Positions 1 through 7,216 of a stretch of DNA of 64,000 nucleotides are shown piece after piece. The DNA is taken from NCBI RefSeq assembly GCF_002216775.1, contig NZ_CP022315.1, positions 868,001 through 932,000 on the forward strand, written 5' to 3'. The stretch comes from Virgibacillus phasianinus (GTDB lineage: Bacteria; Bacillota; Bacilli; Bacillales; Amphibacillaceae). A model generated the notes under the pieces. That model worked only from the letters and a program-made list of their open reading frames with translations. It was not told the DNA's origin and ran no database searches. Position numbers and translations under genes: made by a program. Each line of letters begins with the position of its first letter. Positions within the stretch are counted from its first letter, which is position 1.

Positions 1-1227
1 TCGCTGAATATTATTTATTTCACCAAGTAACCATTTGGACACGAGTTCCATTCGGTTTGGTATCGCAATTGCCTGATCAAGGGAATAGAAATACGAACTA
101 ATTCTTTCCTTTGAAACAAGAACTTCCTTCCGAAACGTGATATTTTTAAAAAGTAGTCCTTCGCTACCCAGTCGCGATATATAGTCATCAATCATCGTTT
201 TAAATTCCGTACTTGATTTATATTCGATACCAATCATTTTCGTCAAATAACCGCCATCATCTTCACCTGTTAAGACATATTCCATTTGCTCGAATGGTGA
301 TTCAATTGTAATACTTGAGGATGTTTTTGACTCTAGGTATTCCAAAAAGGTGGTTTGTTTCATATTTTCTTCACCAAGTTCAGGAAGCACATTGGCCACA
401 TAGCTTGAAAATAGCGGGTTTGGTGAAAACAGAACAATATTTTCACCGTTTAGTACTTCACGATTTCGGTACATCAAATAGGCAATGCGCTGCAGCGCTG
501 CAGAGGTCTTTCCACTGCCAGCCACTCCCTGTACAATCAAATACTTACTTGCTTCGTTTCTGATTACTTGATTTTGTTCTTTTTGGATAGTCGCTACAAT
601 ACTTTTCATAGTTGTGCTTGCATTATTTCCGAGAGCCTGCTGCAGCAGCTTATCACCTATTGTTACACCTGCATCAAACATTCCTTTAATAATCCCATTC
701 CTAATAATGAACTGCCTTTTCAAGGTAATTTCACCTGAGATCACCCCATCTACTGTTTCATAGCTTGCTTTGCCAGGGGTGAAATCATAATAAATGCTAG
801 AAATTGGTGCACGCCAATCATAAATTAAAAAGTCCTCATCCTTATAATCCATCAATGATCCAATTCCAATGTAAATATTTTCTTTTTCACTTTCCGTATT
901 CTCTATAAAGTCAATTCGTCCGAAGTATGGCGAATCCTTTAATCTGTCCAGTGTTTTTAATTGATCATTAATTTTCCCATGTCCACGTTCTTTTTCCGAT
1001 AATAACTCTGCCTGTTGTTTGATACTTGCCTGCGTTTCAATCACATCATCGGGTTCATCCAGGTTCACTGTTACATCTTCCCAAAAATTCCTTCTAAGCT
1101 TTACTACATTTTCTTTTAACACATGCGATCTCTGGGTTAAAATCCCTGCCTTCTTTTCAATTTCCTGCACTACATCGTCCACACGATTCTGCTCGACAGC
1201 ACGATCCTTAGCTTCCTGATTCATCAT
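1..1227 (-). CDS. helD: HelD-type DNA helicase (RNA polymerase recycling factor), N-terminal part
   Basis: Superfamily 1 (UvrD/Rep-like) ATPase that, in Bacillus, removes stalled RNA polymerase from DNA. About 409 N-terminal residues are visible; the C-terminal half runs off the left edge (B. subtilis HelD is about 770 aa). The N-terminal helical arm (roughly residues 1-90) is followed by a segment rich in aromatic residues (EDFLIYDWRAPISSIYY, typical of HelD) and the Walker A motif GVAGSGKT at about residues 232-240. The start is taken at the ATG at 1227; a second ATG follows directly, and GGGGTTGG lies just upstream. HelD-specific motifs make the family call firm; the gene is partial because of the window edge, not because of damage. 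Confidence 0.9.
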   Translation of the reverse strand, partial: MMNQEAKDRAVEQNRVDDVVQEIEKKAGILTQRSHVLKENVVKLRRNFWEDVTVNLDEPDDVIETQASIKQQAELLSEKERGHGKINDQLKTLDRLKDSPYFGRIDFIENTESEKENIYIGIGSLMDYKDEDFLIYDWRAPISSIYYDFTPGKASYETVDGVISGEITLKRQFIIRNGIIKGMFDAGVTIGDKLLQQALGNNASTTMKSIVATIQKEQNQVIRNEASKYLIVQGVAGSGKTSAALQRIAYLMYRNREVLNGENIVLFSPNPLFSSYVANVLPELGEENMKQTTFLEYLESKTSSSITIESPFEQMEYVLTGEDDGGYLTKMIGIEYKSSTEFKTMIDDYISRLGSEGLLFKNITFRKEVLVSKERISSYFYSLDQAIAIPNRMELVSKWLLGEINNIQR

Positions 1228-1384
1228 ACCAACCCCATTCATTGTGATCGTTATATAAATAGTTGACCTTTATAGATTTAAATGATATAATTAAAATACG
1301 GATATTTATATACATATACTTAAATAAGTCAACAATGTTTTTATCATACCACTTTAAGTCTCCTACATCAACCCATATTAGGAA

Positions 1385-1476
1385 GTCTTGGCTTGTCGCC
1401 AAGAACTAATGGCGAAAGCCTTAGAGTTTTTTATACTTTATACCGTTAAAGATTTATGCTTTCTTAAAGTATAAAA
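1385..1476 (+). repeat. Family B intergenic repeat, copy 1
   Basis: First half: the hairpin CTTGGC-TTGTC-GCCAAG followed by GGCGAAAGCC. Second half: an AT-rich palindrome, TTTTATACTTTA then TAAAGTATAAAA (12-bp arms). Near-identical full copies lie at 2642-2730 and 21026-21120 (inverted); second-half-only copies lie at 21967-22012 and 62199-62240. All are intergenic. Together with the hairpin at 1479-1519 it fills most of the gap between helD and the yitT-like gene. Confidence 0.8.
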
Positions 1477-1522
1477 AAAGTAAGCCCTCTTTTTTCATAA
1501 ATGGAGGGCTTACTTTTTTCTT
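1477..1522. terminator. Bidirectional rho-independent terminator-like hairpin
   Basis: AAGTAAGCCCTC pairs with GAGGGCTTACTT; both strands end in a T-run. It sits between two divergent genes, directly after the family B repeat, so no obvious protein-coding transcript ends here. It may end a transcript from the repeat or insulate the yitT promoter. Confidence 0.65.
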
Positions 1523-1532
1523 TATCGATAAA

Positions 1533-1566
1533 TTGACAGTTTGTGTAAACAAACTTACACTATACT
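1533..1566 (+). promoter_or_regulatory. Promoter of the yitT-like gene with overlapping palindromic operator
   Basis: TTGACA at 1533-1538, a 17-nt spacer, then TACACT at 1556-1561. The spacer and -10 contain a perfect inverted repeat GTGTAA-ACAAAC-TTACAC (1543-1560). A second small dyad, TGTG-TGAA-CACA, follows at about 1569-1580. Overlap of the dyad with the core promoter suggests a repressor site; the regulator is not identifiable from the window. Confidence 0.5.
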
Positions 1567-1615
1567 AATGTGTGTGAACACAATCACTTGTATTACAGAA
1601 AGGAAAAAGCACACG

Positions 1616-2485
1616 ATGAAAAATCAACCAAACACATATCGAATAGCTAAAGAATATATTCTGGTAATCGTTGGAGCTTCACTTGTGGCGCTATCCTATA
1701 ACATGTTCCTACTTCCATCAAAACTTGCTGCAGGCGGAATCTCAGGAGTAAGTACAATCTTATTCGAACTATACGGATTAAGTCCCGCTTACACGCAGTT
1801 CTTGATTAATATCCCTGTATTTCTAATCGGATGGTTCATACTTGGTAAAGACTTTGGCGGGAAAACGTTACTCGGGACTTTTTGGGTGCCATTTATCATA
1901 TGGATTACTGCAGATATTCCATACACCATAACCAATCCACTTTTAGGTGCGTTATATGGCGGGATTGTACTTGGAATCGGACTTGGCACTGTGTATAAGG
2001 GAAATGGTTCAACAGGTGGAACAGCAGCGATTGCTCAAATCGTTAAGAAATTTACCGGGCTTTCCAGCGGATATTCTCAGCTGATTGTTGACGGGGCTGT
2101 CGTTGTATCTTCCATAATCGTATTTAACCTGGAGCTTACCTTATTTGCATTAATGTGTATTTATATAACGAGTAAAGTGATCGATCGGGTTCAATTACAA
2201 ACAGCATCAACCAAACTCATCCTCATCATTACAGAAAAAGAAGAAGCAATACAATCGCTAATCAACAGTGAAATTGATCGAAGTCTAACGAAGATTCGTA
2301 CCGTTGGTGGCTATTCAAAAGAAAATAAAACAATGTTGCTTTGCGTTACTGAGCAGGCTGAAGCCGTACATTTAAAAAAGCTTCTTCAAAAAGAAGAACC
2401 AACCTCATTTGTGGTGTTTATCAATGCATCAGAAATACTTGGCCGCGGTTTTTCATTGGACAAGTATTACGGACAGAAATTATAA
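1616..2485 (+). CDS. YitT family membrane protein (DUF2179 C-terminal domain)
   Basis: A 289-aa integral membrane protein. Residues about 10-195 form five to six hydrophobic helices with the glycine-rich loop GNGSTGGTAAIAQI typical of YitT proteins; residues about 205-285 form the cytosolic DUF2179 domain (TKIRTVGGYSKENKTMLLCV, ending FVVFINASEILGRGF). The transport or sensing role of the family is not established. ATG 1616 is chosen because AGAAAGGA precedes it and the membrane domain begins shortly after; 25 upstream in-frame codons overlap the promoter. Transcribed alone, from the promoter at 1533; a family A repeat begins 10 nt after the stop. Confidence 0.9.
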   Translation: MKNQPNTYRIAKEYILVIVGASLVALSYNMFLLPSKLAAGGISGVSTILFELYGLSPAYTQFLINIPVFLIGWFILGKDFGGKTLLGTFWVPFIIWITADIPYTITNPLLGALYGGIVLGIGLGTVYKGNGSTGGTAAIAQIVKKFTGLSSGYSQLIVDGAVVVSSIIVFNLELTLFALMCIYITSKVIDRVQLQTASTKLILIITEKEEAIQSLINSEIDRSLTKIRTVGGYSKENKTMLLCVTEQAEAVHLKKLLQKEEPTSFVVFINASEILGRGFSLDKYYGQKL

Positions 2486-2495
2486 ATAACTATGT

Positions 2496-2617
2496 AAGAA
2501 AAGCGGAAGCGACCGTTTAGAAGCAGACGCATAAGCAAGGGACCGTAGAACGCATGGGTTTGGCGTTCGTAGTGTCCATTGCTTATGACGGCAGCTTCTG
2601 GGCGCTGGAGCTAGACA
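2496..2617 (+). repeat. Family A hairpin repeat, copy 1
   Basis: About 122 bp from AAGAAAAGCGG to GAGCTAGACA. It can fold end to end into one imperfect stem: AGAAGC pairs with GCTTCT, CATAAGCAA with TTGCTTATG, GGGAC with GTCC, GAACGC with GCGTTC. Other full copies: 14317-14440 (-), 16760-16881 (+), 45696-45819 (-). This copy lies in the presumed 3' UTR of the yitT-like gene. Confidence 0.85.
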
Positions 2618-2641
2618 TATTTTATACATTCTAATCTCTTT

Positions 2642-2730
2642 AGAAAATCTTGGCTTGTCGCCAAGAACTAATGGCGAAAGCCTTAGACTTTTTTATACTT
2701 TATACCGATAAAGATTTCTTAAAGTGCAAA
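2642..2730 (+). repeat. Family B intergenic repeat, copy 2
   Basis: Same layout as the copy at 1385-1476: a CTTGGC/GCCAAG hairpin, GGCGAAAGCC, then an AT-rich palindromic half, here with a shorter central spacer and a changed end (TTAAAGTGCAAA). It follows a family A repeat by 24 bp, so families A and B stand in tandem. Confidence 0.8.
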
Positions 2731-2740
2731 CACAAAAAGA

Positions 2741-2770
2741 AAAACACTTGCAACACGTACCAAGTGTTTT
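2741..2770 (-). terminator. Rho-independent terminator of the coiled-coil gene
   Basis: AAAACACTTG and CAAGTGTTTT form a 10-bp stem around a 10-nt loop. On the minus strand it is followed by TCTTTTTGTGTTTG. It lies 4 nt beyond the stop codon of the 2774-3040 gene. Confidence 0.8.
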
Positions 2771-2773
2771 TCT

Positions 2774-3040
2774 CTATTTCATTCCTGTTTTTCGCTGCAT
2801 ATGTGATAAATCTTTTTCGAGACTCCACACCCTTTTAGACAATGCCTCAATATTATCTAGTGGTTCACTAACCCTTTCCCTTGCAGTAAGCAATAATTCG
2901 TACATTTTAGCTTGTTCCTTTTTTACTTCTTGAAATTCTTTCCTTGTGCATTCAAGTTCTATTCTTACCACTTCCTGAAATTTGTCTTGCTCAGTCAACG
3001 TGGCCAGAATTTGATTTAGTATATCTTTGTTTTCCACCAT
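2774..3040 (-). CDS. Small coiled-coil protein of unknown function
   Basis: An 88-aa, charged, almost wholly helical protein with heptad spacing (KFQEVVRIELECTRKEFQEV, then LLLTARERVSEPLDNIEAL). No signal peptide and no membrane segment. The start is the ATG at 3040, with AAGAGAG seven bases upstream; an upstream in-frame ATG at 3067 lacks a ribosome site. Monocistronic with its own terminator. It resembles the 92-aa coiled-coil protein at 35404-35682 in size and style; both are conserved-hypothetical in kind, and I do not recognise a named family. Confidence 0.65.
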   Translation of the reverse strand: MVENKDILNQILATLTEQDKFQEVVRIELECTRKEFQEVKKEQAKMYELLLTARERVSEPLDNIEALSKRVWSLEKDLSHMQRKTGMK

Positions 3041-3114
3041 ATCAACTCTCTTAGGTACATTATACATGATGTTATAATTTATTACTATATTTTTTCGAAC
3101 ATACGATCTGTATT

Positions 3115-3585
3115 TTAATTAATTTTAATAACCAATTTAAATTCTTCACAGACCACCAGCATATTTTCATCAAACAATTTGTTTAAAGGCTTTAATTCAT
3201 TAGAAAAAAATTCAACATGCACACGTCGCCAATAGTCATAAGACTTATCTCCTTCACCTTCCTTAGCAGCAAATTCAGCACTTACTTCATTAAATGGAAG
3301 GATTTGCACGTTAGTAGTTTCCGTAACCGCTTCTGCTTCACCATTCCAATCGGTAATAATATTTAATTCGCCTTTGAATGGTAATGGCTCCTGTTCCATT
3401 TCATACCACATATGGAGCGAGCATGTTGCTGTCTTTTCTCCGGATTTCACTAAATCGGCTAATTCCTTTGCCATCTCAACATCACTGCCAAAAGCCCAGG
3501 ATGTATAGTTCTTATCTTTTCTTTCTGATTCAGGTAAAGTTTGCAAATAATTTTCCCACATGTTTTCAACTGATGTTTTTGCCAT
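3115..3585 (-). CDS. ASCH domain-containing protein
   Basis: A 156-aa cytosolic protein with a PUA-like ASCH fold, proposed for this superfamily to bind RNA or modified nucleosides. The diagnostic segment is LADLVKSGEKTATCSLHMWYE (about residues 46-66), with the conserved lysine and threonine of the ASCH pocket (GxKTAT), followed by the E-rich strand and the C-terminal EGEGDKSYDYWRRVHVEFF that is typical of the longer subfamily. The ATG at 3585 has GGGAGGAG nine bases upstream. Monocistronic. A second, shorter ASCH protein is at 42682. Confidence 0.88.
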   Translation of the reverse strand: MAKTSVENMWENYLQTLPESERKDKNYTSWAFGSDVEMAKELADLVKSGEKTATCSLHMWYEMEQEPLPFKGELNIITDWNGEAEAVTETTNVQILPFNEVSAEFAAKEGEGDKSYDYWRRVHVEFFSNELKPLNKLFDENMLVVCEEFKLVIKIN

Positions 3586-3739
3586 TGATATTCTCCTCCC
3601 TTTCATTCATAAATTTGTTTAATATACATAGATTTATTTACAGAGACAAAATTAAAAAAGTTGCTCCATCCCATCATAAAATATACGCTGTTTATACGAT
3701 AAATCAAGATAAGATTATTTAGAAAAGAGGTTATTTAAT

Positions 3740-4339
3740 TTGAGAATACTTATCATTGGCGCCAGTGGCACAATTGGAAAGGAAGTTACCAAGCAACTAG
3801 AACATGATCATGATATTATTCGTGCAGGCAGGAACGGTGTAGATATAACAGTTGATATTACGTCACCGGATAGTATTAAAAACATGTACGAAATTGTTGG
3901 TAAAGTGGACGCTGTTGTAAATGCATCCGGAGGGGCTGCATTCAGTCCGCTTACAGAGCTAACACCAGAGATAAACGAAAAAGGAATCATCAGTAAACTA
4001 AAAGGCCAGGTTAATTTAGTATTATTAGGATTAAATCATGTGAATAAAAATGGCAGCTTTACACTCACAACCGGCATCATGATGGATGACCCGATTCCAC
4101 AGGGGGCATCTGCAGCAATGGCCAATGGTGGTGTCAAGGCATTCGTTAAGTCCGCCGCTATCGAAATGCCACGAGGAATCCGCATTAATAGCGTCAGTCC
4201 AAATGCCGTACAGGAATCATGGGAAAGGCTTCATAACTACTTCCCTGGTTTTGATGCTGTACCAGCCAAACGGGTTGCACTCGCCTTTAAGAAAAGTGTG
4301 TATGGGGCGCAAACTGGACAGAACTACGAGGTGTACTAG
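3740..4339 (+). CDS. Short-chain dehydrogenase-like protein (SDR) without the catalytic Tyr
   Basis: A 199-aa Rossmann-fold protein with the cofactor motif GASGTIG at residues 7-13 and the NASGG strand around residue 62. At the place of the SDR YxxxK motif it reads ANGGVK: the lysine is present, but the tyrosine position is asparagine. The tail (AQTGQNYEVY) is typical of a short SDR subgroup of about 200 aa, so this is a subgroup trait rather than damage. The start codon is TTG at 3740, with AAAAGAGG nine bases upstream. A strong terminator follows at 4381. Enzyme activity is unknown. Confidence 0.85.
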   Translation: MRILIIGASGTIGKEVTKQLEHDHDIIRAGRNGVDITVDITSPDSIKNMYEIVGKVDAVVNASGGAAFSPLTELTPEINEKGIISKLKGQVNLVLLGLNHVNKNGSFTLTTGIMMDDPIPQGASAAMANGGVKAFVKSAAIEMPRGIRINSVSPNAVQESWERLHNYFPGFDAVPAKRVALAFKKSVYGAQTGQNYEVY

Positions 4340-4380
4340 GAGAAAGAGACTTTGGGCAAAAGTGATATAGTCAGAGAGAA

Positions 4381-4438
4381 ATCCGAACTATGATTCCAAA
4401 TTCTTTAATTAGAATTTGGGGTAGTTCGGATATTTTTC
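4381..4438 (+). terminator. Rho-independent terminator of the SDR gene
   Basis: Outer arms ATCCGAACTA and TAGTTCGGAT, with an inner stem CCAAATTCT/AGAATTTGG, give a long two-part hairpin followed by ATTTTTC. Confidence 0.85.
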
Positions 4439-4556
4439 TGACTGTTTTTGTAAACTATACTGCTAATTACCTATAAACTACGACGTAACTATAGGAGTAT
4501 AAATCCATCGCTGCTTAAAAAACACTGCGCTATAATGGCCTCCTCGAGCTTACGCT

Positions 4557-4891
4557 GAGGGCACTGAAAAAGGTATAGTTAATACACAAATAGGTGGATC
4601 TATCATCGCATCTTGAATATACTGTGCGCACCTTAGGGCGAGTGGCGAGCCTCCTTGCCCCGGCAAGGGGTAGCCGACGTTGCCCGCAAAGGGCGATTTT
4701 AGTCGGGCCACATTAACTGCCGTCCTCCGGGGTCTCGCCGATCTCTCACTGCAGGGCAAGGAAAGCTCCCTTGAGAAACATCGCACGCAGAAAAAGCGGG
4801 TTTCTTTTTCAAGGAGTCTCCGTATATTCAAGATGCTAGGTAAAGGTGAAAAACTAAATTTTTAAAAATCCACCACTTTTTCAGTGCCCTT
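4557..4891. repeat. MITE-like element with family C core (copy C1)
   Basis: About 335 bp, bounded by inverted ends GAGGGCACTGAAAAAG (4557-4572) and CTTTTTCAGTGCCCT (4876-4890). Inside, inverted subterminal blocks carry GCATCTTGAATATAC on both sides. The core, read on the minus strand, is the family C repeat (GGAGACTCCT...GAGACCCCGGAGGACGGCAG...GGAGGCTCG), but two blocks of about 60 bp replace short stretches seen in copy C3. The GC content is far above the surroundings. No credible gene; the open frames here are translations of the repeat. The ends resemble those of IS1182-type elements, from memory and unverified. Confidence 0.65.
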
Positions 4892-5017
4892 CTTATGCTT
4901 CTGGAGACCCATCTATGCCTATTATCTAAGCAGGGATCGACTACTACTCGCAGTTACATTTATTGAAGAATGAAGAATCGATGTTATGACTTTATAGGTG
5001 CACTCAAACCTAGCGAA

Positions 5018-5123
5018 GGAAAAATACGGAGACTCCTGTGGGAGCAGAAGCCTCGATGAGACCCCGGAGAGCGTAAGCTCGAGGAGGCTCATCAGCTGCC
5101 CACGGAAAGCGCAGTGTTTTTCC
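5018..5123 (+). repeat. Family C repeat, solo copy (C2)
   Basis: About 106 bp from GGAAAAATACGGAGACTCC to GCGCAGTGTTTTTCC, able to form nested stems (GAGACCCCGGAGAGCG against CTCGAGGAGGCTC). The same core lies inside the two larger elements at 4557-4891 and 23478-25278. Repeats of this type (GAGACTCCTGCGGGA...CCGCGGAAAGCG) are common in Bacillaceae intergenic DNA; function unknown. The surrounding 4892-5210 holds nothing else that I can support. Confidence 0.75.
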
Positions 5124-5217
5124 GTAGCGGTCGCTGGACCACCAAACATGATTATTAGAATACGTCGCATTTTATATCAACTGCGTATTAAGATCCTATG
5201 GTTGAAAGTAACGGTGA

Positions 5218-5277
5218 ACCTCCCCCACCAAATCACAGATTTGGAAGGGGCTTCAATTGACTTAAATACAGCAATCA
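5218..5277 (-). ncRNA. Candidate right-end guide RNA (omega/reRNA) scaffold of TnpB
   Basis: In IS200/IS605 elements the tnpB 3' end and the adjoining right end encode the guide RNA. Here, downstream of the tnpB stop on the minus strand, GAAGCCCCTTCC leads into CCAAATC-TGT-GATTTGG and then GTGGGGGAGG, a compact stem that would end the scaffold just before the element boundary. Its upstream extent inside tnpB is not visible by eye. Confidence 0.4.
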
Positions 5278-6645
5278 TCACGCTTTAGTTAAAGCACCTT
5301 TGGTGCTAAGTGCCTGATGCAAGCTAATTAATGAAGCCAATGTCAGCCGTGTTCTAGCTACGATCGAAGGGACTTTTGCCTTCAAACGTAACCTTTTCTT
5401 CTCAGAAAAGGATTTTAAAATTTCTCGCACGAAATAACGTGCGCCAATATTATAAGACGCACTCAAATCTGCGTGATAGACCTTACCACTCTTAAATGTG
5501 GCGAGGTCTTTTTTATTATTTCGTTTCACTTCACCGGAACCGTCAAATGCAAGCGCAGAAGTATATTTTGCATTCACTCTGCGGATACGAATACCGCGGT
5601 AATGTGCCATTTCTTCAACCTTGGATTGAATACCTATTTTGGACCAGTAATGAAGCTTATGCCGTAAGCGCTTTGCACCATATAATCCCTTCGGGAGTTT
5701 CATCTTTCCGAGGTATTCAAATACAATGACGGATGCTTGATGAAGGTCAGCAAATTTGACGATTTTTACCGCAGTATTTACTTTGATGTGATTCTGTAAT
5801 CCGTTAATCTTTCTCCAGTAATTTGGAGCTTCTATCTTACCAGATAATCGCTGCGCTTTTTTAAGTTTGTTAACAGTTATTCTCAAGCGGTCTTTTTCCA
5901 ATGGCTGGTTAATAAAGCTACGGCCAATGACAGTTCCGTCTGAACGCATTGCTGAACAAACCGCGGAATTTGTTATTCCTAAGTCTACGGAAATAATCGT
6001 TTGATCTTTATGTTTCGTTTTATTTAATTTGATCTCTTTTTCATAAGAAAAGTTAATAAAATATTTTTTTCCAACTTTAATAAGTGTTGGATTATTTTCT
6101 TTCCAATCGGTGATGTTCCTGTTTTTTAAGTTTTTGTTGTTGAACTTAACTTTTACCCAAACCCAATCGTGATTCAGATATACTTTTATTTTCGCTTCAT
6201 CAACATCCGTGCGAATAAACATATTATCCTTATAAAAAACAGGAAACTCGTTATAATCTACACCTAACTTAGGAGGTTTTTTATTAAACGCCTTGCCGTC
6301 GGCAATGGCTTTAGACTTTTCATTCTCCCAATTTTTATAATTAGAACGATAACTGTTCACAATCCCAAAGGACTTTGAGGTTGCAGCCCTTCGAAGATAG
6401 GAAGGAAACTTATAAAAACAAAGCGTAAAATTATATTTCGGAGAAGGGTTGTTCTTCGTTTGGTGCATAATTTTTTCAATAATACGTATAGCTTCCTTTG
6501 TACTCGAACCTTCAAGAATAGACCATTCTTTATTGACAACATCGACGGTAAATTTTAAAGCTTCTCGATAAATAATAAGCTTTGGTTCGAACGATTTTTC
6601 ACTGTGCGATAAAATTTTATTTTTGATCGTTTTGACCTGCTTCAT
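5278..6645 (-). CDS. tnpB: TnpB, RNA-guided nuclease of an IS605-type element, without zinc-finger cysteines
   Basis: A 455-aa TnpB (ancestor family of Cas12). The RuvC residues are present: Asp in SVDLGITNSAV, Glu in VIVFEYLGKMKLP, and Asp in HADLSASYNIGAR. Between the last two, the usual CxxC...CxxC zinc ribbon is absent; the region reads TSALAFDGSGEVKRNNK with no cysteine pair. The protein is somewhat longer than the common size of about 400 aa. The ATG at 6645 has AAGGAGGG upstream. The frame is uninterrupted, so the protein may be functional. It is divergent from tnpA. Confidence 0.88.
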   Translation of the reverse strand: MKQVKTIKNKILSHSEKSFEPKLIIYREALKFTVDVVNKEWSILEGSSTKEAIRIIEKIMHQTKNNPSPKYNFTLCFYKFPSYLRRAATSKSFGIVNSYRSNYKNWENEKSKAIADGKAFNKKPPKLGVDYNEFPVFYKDNMFIRTDVDEAKIKVYLNHDWVWVKVKFNNKNLKNRNITDWKENNPTLIKVGKKYFINFSYEKEIKLNKTKHKDQTIISVDLGITNSAVCSAMRSDGTVIGRSFINQPLEKDRLRITVNKLKKAQRLSGKIEAPNYWRKINGLQNHIKVNTAVKIVKFADLHQASVIVFEYLGKMKLPKGLYGAKRLRHKLHYWSKIGIQSKVEEMAHYRGIRIRRVNAKYTSALAFDGSGEVKRNNKKDLATFKSGKVYHADLSASYNIGARYFVREILKSFSEKKRLRLKAKVPSIVARTRLTLASLISLHQALSTKGALTKA

Positions 6646-6734
6646 CGAACAACCCTCCTTCCGTTTATTCTAAATTATATGATATAATTATTATAACTCA
6701 TATCAGTTGTAAAAAACAATAAGGAGAGACAAAT

Positions 6735-7157
6735 GTGCATTATAATAAAAATAGACACGCTGCTTATAAGCTAACGTATCACTTAGTTGTTGTCACGAAA
6801 TATAGACATCCAGTTATTTCAGAACCAATAAAAAAACGACTCGAAGAAGTCGCCCATAATCTATTTTCTAAATGGAATTGTGACATTATTGAATTTAATA
6901 GCGAGGAAGATCATCTACACATTTTATTTGATGCACCTCCGCAAATCAATCTGGCAAATTCCATTAATAGCTTTAAAACAGTTTCTTCTAGATATATCAG
7001 AAAAGAGTTTGCAGATTTCCTTAGCTCTTATTATTGGAAGCCCTACTTTTGGAACAGAAGTTATTTGATTCTAACAACTGGTGGTGCTCCATTGGAAGTG
7101 ATAAAAAAATATATCCAAGATCAAAATATCAAGACCGCGAAGGCCAACCCCCACTAA
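6735..7157 (+). CDS. tnpA: TnpA, Y1 (HUH) single-strand transposase of IS200/IS605 family
   Basis: A 140-aa Y1 transposase that cuts and joins single-stranded element ends at the lagging strand. The HUH motif is HLHILF (about residues 61-66), and the nucleophile tyrosine lies in EVIKKYIQDQN near the C terminus. The start is GTG at 6735, after AAGGAGAG; it gives the family's usual opening (HYNKNRHAAYKLTYHLV). The frame is intact, so with tnpB the element may be mobile. The stop lies inside the left-end hairpin region. Confidence 0.92.
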   Translation: MHYNKNRHAAYKLTYHLVVVTKYRHPVISEPIKKRLEEVAHNLFSKWNCDIIEFNSEEDHLHILFDAPPQINLANSINSFKTVSSRYIRKEFADFLSSYYWKPYFWNRSYLILTTGGAPLEVIKKYIQDQNIKTAKANPH

Positions 7158-7178
7158 TTGCTGTGCAATTTAAAGGGG
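7149..7178 (+). other. Subterminal end hairpin of the IS605-type element (tnpA side)
   Basis: CCCC, then AATTGC-TGT-GCAATT, then GGGG forms an imperfect stem that overlaps the tnpA stop codon. Such hairpins are what TnpA recognises at the element ends. The hairpin at 5228-5244 is the partner at the other end; both have a 3-nt central loop. Confidence 0.55.
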
Positions 7179-7216
7179 ACTGCACCTTCGCTCTTTGTTC
7201 AAACTTCCCACCTTTA

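Larger units (their letters stand above)
5205..7190. mobile_element. IS200/IS605-family insertion sequence, divergent tnpA/tnpB (IS605 layout)
   Basis: tnpB (minus) and tnpA (plus) share a 90-bp divergent control region. Both outer ends carry the subterminal imperfect hairpins expected for this family: CCAAATC-ACA-GATTTGG at 5228-5244 next to the tnpB end, and AATTGC-TGT-GCAATT at 7156-7170, framed by CCCC/GGGG, next to the tnpA end. These elements have no terminal inverted repeats or target duplications, so the exact ends are approximate. It sits between a family C repeat and the 3' end of an ABC transporter operon. Confidence 0.8.

Noticed and set aside
1208-1402. 64-codon minus-strand frame upstream of helD
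   Set aside because: Overlaps the helD start and the family B repeat; AT-rich composition and no convincing ribosome site.
4550-5170. Several open frames of 60-96 codons over the GC-rich family C repeats
   Set aside because: They are translations of hairpin repeats, lack ribosome sites, and run on both strands of the same DNA.
5278-7157. Cas12-like CRISPR system around the RuvC protein
   Set aside because: Adjacent Y1 transposase and end hairpins make it an IS605-type TnpB; no repeat array is present.
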